8,503 bases of DNA from Hyphomicrobiales bacterium (GTDB lineage: Bacteria > Pseudomonadota > Alphaproteobacteria > Rhizobiales > S144-23): NCBI GenBank assembly GCA_015494375.1, contig WGBL01000257.1, positions 1-8,503 of the forward strand, in the 5' to 3' direction. Below, piece by piece: positions 6,408 to 8,503 of this stretch. The stretch's first letter is position 1; each line of letters begins with the position of its first letter. The notes below the pieces were generated by a model. It did no database searches and was not told the origin of the DNA. It worked only from the letters and a program-made list of their open reading frames with translations. Position numbers and translations under genes: made by a program.

Positions 6408-7301
6408 TCAATCCCGCGCCCTCTCGCGCCAGAAGGTATAAAGGCCGGCGGCGATGACGAGCGCGGTGCCGGCGAGCGCCGGCGCGTCGGGCACCTCGCC
6501 CCAGACGACAAAGCCCGCAGCGAGCGCCCACAAGACGATCGAATAGCGGAAAGGTGCCACCACCGCCACCTCGCCGCCGCGCATGGCAACGATCATGAGA
6601 AAATAGGCGACGAGAATCAAAAGTGCCGCTCCGCCGAGCATGACGACTTCGCCCAAGGTGGGCGCCGACCAGTGCTCGACGGGCCAAAGTGCAAGCCCGA
6701 AAAGGCTCGCTGCTGCGGCCGTCGGGATGGTGATTGAAAGCGATGGGATATGCCCCTCGATGCGACGGGTGGCGAGGTCGCGCAAGGTGACAAACGCAAT
6801 GGCCGCCACGGCGCTCAATGCCCAGACGTTGAAATCGGCGGCGCCCGGCCGGATGATGACGAGCACCCCCAAAAAGCCAATGGCCGTCGCCAGCCAGCGC
6901 CGCCAGCCCACCGGCTCGGCGAAAAAGAGCGCGGCGCCCGCCGTCACCGCCAGGGGGATCGCCTGCATGATCGCGGTGACAGTGCCGATCGGCATGCGGA
7001 AAAGGGCGGAAAGAAAAAAGAACATGGCGCCGACTTCGCCCACGAGCCGCAAGACGACAAAACGCTCGCAGAGCTGGCGCCAGGGGAGATGGGCGCCCTG
7101 CTGCCAGGCGATAAGTGAAATGACGGCGGTGGCAATGCCCCCGCGAATGAAAATGATTTCGCCAATGGGCAGGCGGGCGGCCACCAGCTTGACAAGCGTG
7201 TCATTGAGGACAAGCGCCCCCATTGCCACCAGGACGGCGACAATGTTGCGGGCGTTCTCGGCCGCCATGGCGCGCTCGGAACCTGTGCGCTCGCATGCCA
7301 T
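6408..7301 (-). CDS. DMT-superfamily transporter with two EamA domains
   Basis: 297 aa from the ATG at 7301. About ten hydrophobic segments form two EamA repeats, roughly residues 15-145 and 160-290. An early GALVLNDTLVKLV and an IGTVTAIMQAIPLAVTAGAALFFAEPVGWRRW stretch in the first repeat, and a matching FRYSIVLWALAAGFVVWGEVPD in the second, are typical. It should be an inner-membrane exporter or importer of small metabolites. The substrate is unknown. The frame is open to 7439, but that extension lies in a 22-bp repeat whose period is not a multiple of three and is probably not translated. AGGA 8 nt before the ATG at 7301 favours that start; the ATG at 7268 (286 aa) is the alternative. Its stop is 6 bp from the ETF-QO stop. 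Confidence 0.9.
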   Translation of the reverse strand: MACERTGSERAMAAENARNIVAVLVAMGALVLNDTLVKLVAARLPIGEIIFIRGGIATAVISLIAWQQGAHLPWRQLCERFVVLRLVGEVGAMFFFLSALFRMPIGTVTAIMQAIPLAVTAGAALFFAEPVGWRRWLATAIGFLGVLVIIRPGAADFNVWALSAVAAIAFVTLRDLATRRIEGHIPSLSITIPTAAAASLFGLALWPVEHWSAPTLGEVVMLGGAALLILVAYFLMIVAMRGGEVAVVAPFRYSIVLWALAAGFVVWGEVPDAPALAGTALVIAAGLYTFWRERARD

Positions 7302-7302
7302 C

Positions 7303-7390
7303 GCTCGGGTCCTGTTTGTTGGGCGCTCGGTCCTGTCGTGAGGGGTGCTCGGTTCTGTCGTACGGGGCGCTCGGACAACGGGCGCTCTCT
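7303..7390. repeat. 22-bp tandem repeat at the transporter start
   Basis: GCTCGG recurs at 7303, 7325, 7347 and 7369, exactly 22 bp apart each time. The second and third units are 18/22 identical and share the core GCTCGGTCCTGTCGT-like sequence. The first is similar with a one-base shift, and the fourth is degenerate. Another GCTCGG lies 29 bp to the left, at 7274, within the first codons of the transporter frame. On the minus strand the first two units carry the Shine-Dalgarno-like AGGAC, so the transporter's own ribosome site is part of the repeat. Confidence 0.8.
7310..7313 (-). promoter_or_regulatory. Ribosome binding site that decides the transporter start
   Basis: TCCT on the plus strand reads AGGA on the minus strand, 8 nt before the ATG at 7299-7301. 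The later ATG at 7268 has only AGG about 13 nt away, so the 7301 start is preferred. Confidence 0.5.
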
Positions 7391-7761
7391 TCAGATCATC
7401 GACAACCATGGAATGGGAGGAACGCGCACCGCACCACAAACCGCAACAGTAGTATGGTCAACGATGAGCAGCAAGGAACGTGGAACAACAAGAGCAGAAG
7501 AGGGCATAGCCCCTGACGATGCAACCATTGCCAAGCTGTGCGCACATCTAACGGCTGCGGGGCGGGCCCGATTGCGTGGTCACTTGGTCTGTCTTCAGGC
7601 GTGAGTGGCTTGTCGGTCATCAGGCGGCTTTTGCGTTGGCGCAAGGCTGATTGCGAAGCGCGGGCGTAGACTGGTAGTGTTGCGGTGCAGATGGAGCGAC
7701 TGAGGGGCATGCAGGACAAGGCGCGCAATGGGACGGAGCGCGCGACAGGGGGCAAGGGCCC
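7391..7761. other. Divergent intergenic region, no convincing gene
   Basis: About 370 bp between the transporter repeat array and the Trm112-family gene. Two short frames were examined. One is a 46-codon plus-strand frame at 7464-7604; the other is a 74-codon minus-strand frame at 7396-7620 with a Leu-rich hydrophobic half. Neither has a ribosome site or a recognised domain. A small hairpin is possible at 7631-7644 (TTGCG, 4-nt loop, CGCAA). TTGACC on the minus strand (7456-7461) looks like a -35 for the transporter but has no good -10. The composition is less GC-rich and less codon-structured than the flanks. Confidence 0.5.
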
Positions 7762-8097
7762 ATGAGCAAGCCGGACGAGACAGCAGACAGATCAGATGAG
7801 CCGAGCGGGGGCGGCGGTGGAACCTCACCACAGGCAGAGCCGCGAGAAGCCGTGACGCCTCGGGATGAGGCGCCTCCTCGCGAGGACGAGAGCCAGGCGC
7901 CCTCTGGCGGGCATGCATTCGACCCCAAGCTCCTCGAGCTTCTGGTCTGCCCTCTGACCAAGACCACCCTCGAATACGACGCCGAGCGGGGCGAGCTCAT
8001 CAGCCGCGCCGCGCGCCTCGCCTATCCCATCCGCGACGGCATACCGGTCATGCTGCCCGATGAGGCCCGGCGCCTCGATGACCAGGAGGCCGACTAA
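7762..8097 (+). CDS. Trm112 family protein with extended N-terminus
   Basis: 111 aa. Residues 53-105 form the Trm112/YcaR (UPF0434) domain: FDPKLLELLVCPLTKTTLEY, then ELISRAARLAYPIRDGIPVML. YcaR-type proteins are about 60 aa, so the first 50 residues are an added Gly/Pro/Glu-rich, probably disordered tail. In eukaryotes and archaea Trm112 activates RNA and protein methyltransferases; the bacterial role is less clear. The usual CPxC plus later cysteines that bind zinc are reduced to a single Cys63, with Thr and Ser elsewhere, a pattern I recall from other alphaproteobacteria. No other in-frame ATG lies upstream of the domain, and AGGGGG stands about ten bases before this one. The ATG overlaps the stop of a 24-codon upstream frame as ATGA (7762-7765). 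Confidence 0.88.
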   Translation: MSKPDETADRSDEPSGGGGGTSPQAEPREAVTPRDEAPPREDESQAPSGGHAFDPKLLELLVCPLTKTTLEYDAERGELISRAARLAYPIRDGIPVMLPDEARRLDDQEAD

Positions 8098-8133
8098 CGG
8101 GCTTACGGGAGCGCACTTGCGATCGGGCCGGCC

Positions 8134-8148
8134 GGCGCGCCTAGCGCC
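8134..8148 (+). terminator. GC hairpin after the Trm112-family gene
   Basis: GGCGC (8134-8138) and GCGCC (8144-8148) pair around a 5-nt loop, 36 bp after the stop. They follow directly on the palindrome GGCCGGCC (8126-8133). A C-run, not a T-run, follows, so termination by this hairpin alone is doubtful. Confidence 0.25.
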
Positions 8149-8199
8149 CCCCCTGCGAGGTCACGGAGTTGCAGTAGAGCTGCGCCGTCCTCGCTTGAG

Positions 8200-8228
8200 T
8201 GGACCTTGTCAGCCGCTTGGCCTATAAC
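8200..8228 (+). promoter_or_regulatory. Candidate sigma-70-type promoter for DAHP synthase
   Basis: TGGACC (8200-8205, four of six matches to TTGACA) is separated by exactly 17 bp from TATAAC (8223-8228, five of six matches to TATAAT). Transcription would start near 8235 and leave a 5' leader of about 115 nt before the ATG at 8351. The sequence around it is AT-richer than the rest of the window, as expected for a promoter. Confidence 0.5.
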
Positions 8229-8246
8229 CCGGCTCGTTCTTCAAAG

Positions 8247-8266
8247 GGCGCCATTTGTGCGCCATT
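8247..8266. promoter_or_regulatory. Operator-like repeat downstream of the promoter
   Basis: GCGCCATT occurs at 8248-8255 and again at 8259-8266, 11 bp (one helical turn) apart. The same bases also give an inverted repeat, GGCGC (8247-8251) and GCGCC (8259-8263). It lies just after the predicted transcription start of DAHP synthase, where a repressor or a leader hairpin could act. No Trp-, Phe- or Tyr-rich leader peptide was seen. Confidence 0.35.
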
Positions 8267-8350
8267 CTATCGTTTTAAGAAGCACGTTTTCGAGAAGTTC
8301 CGGCCGCCTGCCTGGACAACCCCGGCCAGCCCCGGACATGCGAGACGCCG

Positions 8351-8503
8351 ATGCCTGCCAACTGGACCCCTCAGAGCTGGCGATCGAAACCGATCGTTCA
8401 AGTGCCCGCCTACCCGGACGCGGCCGCCCTCGATCGCGTCGAGGAAGAGCTCAGGCGCTTTCCGCCGCTCGTCTTTGCCGGTGAGGCGCGTGCCCTGCGC
8501 AAG
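8351..8503 (+). CDS. 3-deoxy-7-phosphoheptulonate (DAHP) synthase, class II, N-terminal fragment
   Basis: Only the first 51 codons are present; the right edge of the window cuts the gene. The start reads MPANWTPQSWRSKPIVQVPA, followed by YPD at 21-23 and PPLVFAGEARALRK at 38-51. The NWTPxSWRxKPIxQxPxYPD opening and the PPLVFAGEAR segment are signatures of class II (plant-type) DAHP synthases, normally about 450-460 aa. The enzyme joins phosphoenolpyruvate and erythrose 4-phosphate in the first step of the shikimate pathway, in the cytoplasm. The family opening begins right at this ATG, which fixes the start, although the ribosome site (GAGACG) is weak. It follows Trm112 by 253 bp with its own candidate promoter, so it is probably transcribed separately. 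Confidence 0.93.
   Translation, partial: MPANWTPQSWRSKPIVQVPAYPDAAALDRVEEELRRFPPLVFAGEARALRK

Noticed and set aside
7303..7390. Possible CRISPR array
   Set aside because: The 22-bp units are contiguous, with no unique spacers, and no cas genes are nearby.
7464..7604. 46-codon plus-strand frame
   Set aside because: No Shine-Dalgarno sequence is present, it is very short, and nothing is recognisable in it.
7396..7620. 74-codon minus-strand frame with a hydrophobic second half
   Set aside because: No ribosome site precedes its ATG, no family is recognised, and it contains a cysteine- and leucine-rich stretch typical of random GC-rich translation. It is kept only as a remark in the intergenic entry.
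8126..8141. Adjacent 8-bp palindromes GGCCGGCC and GGCGCGCC resembling cloning sites
   Set aside because: Such palindromes are common in GC-rich natural DNA, and there is no vector sequence around them.
8206..8228. TTGTCA as the -35 element before TATAAC
   Set aside because: The spacing would be only 11 bp. TGGACC at 8200-8205 gives the standard 17 bp.

Overview
The window is GC-rich, densely coded bacterial DNA. The protein set points to an alphaproteobacterium, and I infer the order Hyphomicrobiales or a close relative. The clues are a single-chain ETF:ubiquinone oxidoreductase divergent from a family 4-type uracil-DNA glycosylase with a long Pro/Ala-rich linker, a Trm112-like protein without its zinc cysteines, and a class II (plant-type) DAHP synthase. 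I cannot name a genus. No transposase, integrase, phage gene, rRNA, tRNA or CRISPR array is visible, so this looks like ordinary chromosome.

Layout, left to right. Positions 2-1378 (+) hold the C-terminal 458 codons of a trimethylamine methyltransferase (MttB)-family protein, cut at the left edge. A 440-bp spacer with three sets of short direct repeats follows. Three genes then lie on the minus strand: a Tat-exported metallo-beta-lactamase-fold hydrolase (1819-2847), moaB (2932-3468) and a family 4-type uracil-DNA glycosylase (3465-4460). Transcription runs glycosylase to moaB, coupled through an ATGA overlap, and perhaps on into the hydrolase. A divergent control region (4461-4727) carries a 20-bp tandem repeat and two inverted repeats. 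It is followed by ETF:ubiquinone oxidoreductase (4728-6401, +), which meets a minus-strand EamA/DMT transporter (6408-7301) tail to tail with 6 bp between stop codons. The transporter start lies in a 22-bp tandem repeat. After about 370 bp without a convincing gene come a Trm112-family protein (7762-8097, +) and, after a promoter-like region, the first 51 codons of class II DAHP synthase (8351-8503, +), cut by the right edge.

How the genes relate. Most are independent housekeeping functions: electron entry to the quinone pool, base-excision repair, molybdenum cofactor synthesis, aromatic amino acid synthesis. The glycosylase-moaB pair is the only clear operon. A loose metabolic link is possible between the MttB-family protein and ETF:ubiquinone oxidoreductase, because products of quaternary-amine demethylation are often oxidised by dehydrogenases that feed ETF. 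The sequence does not prove this.

I found no convincing new multi-gene system. The least explained feature is the recurrence of short imperfect tandem repeats in three separate spacers, with periods of 12, about 21, 20 and 22 bp. Next in interest are two paralogous-looking losses of metal-ligand cysteines, in the glycosylase and in Trm112.
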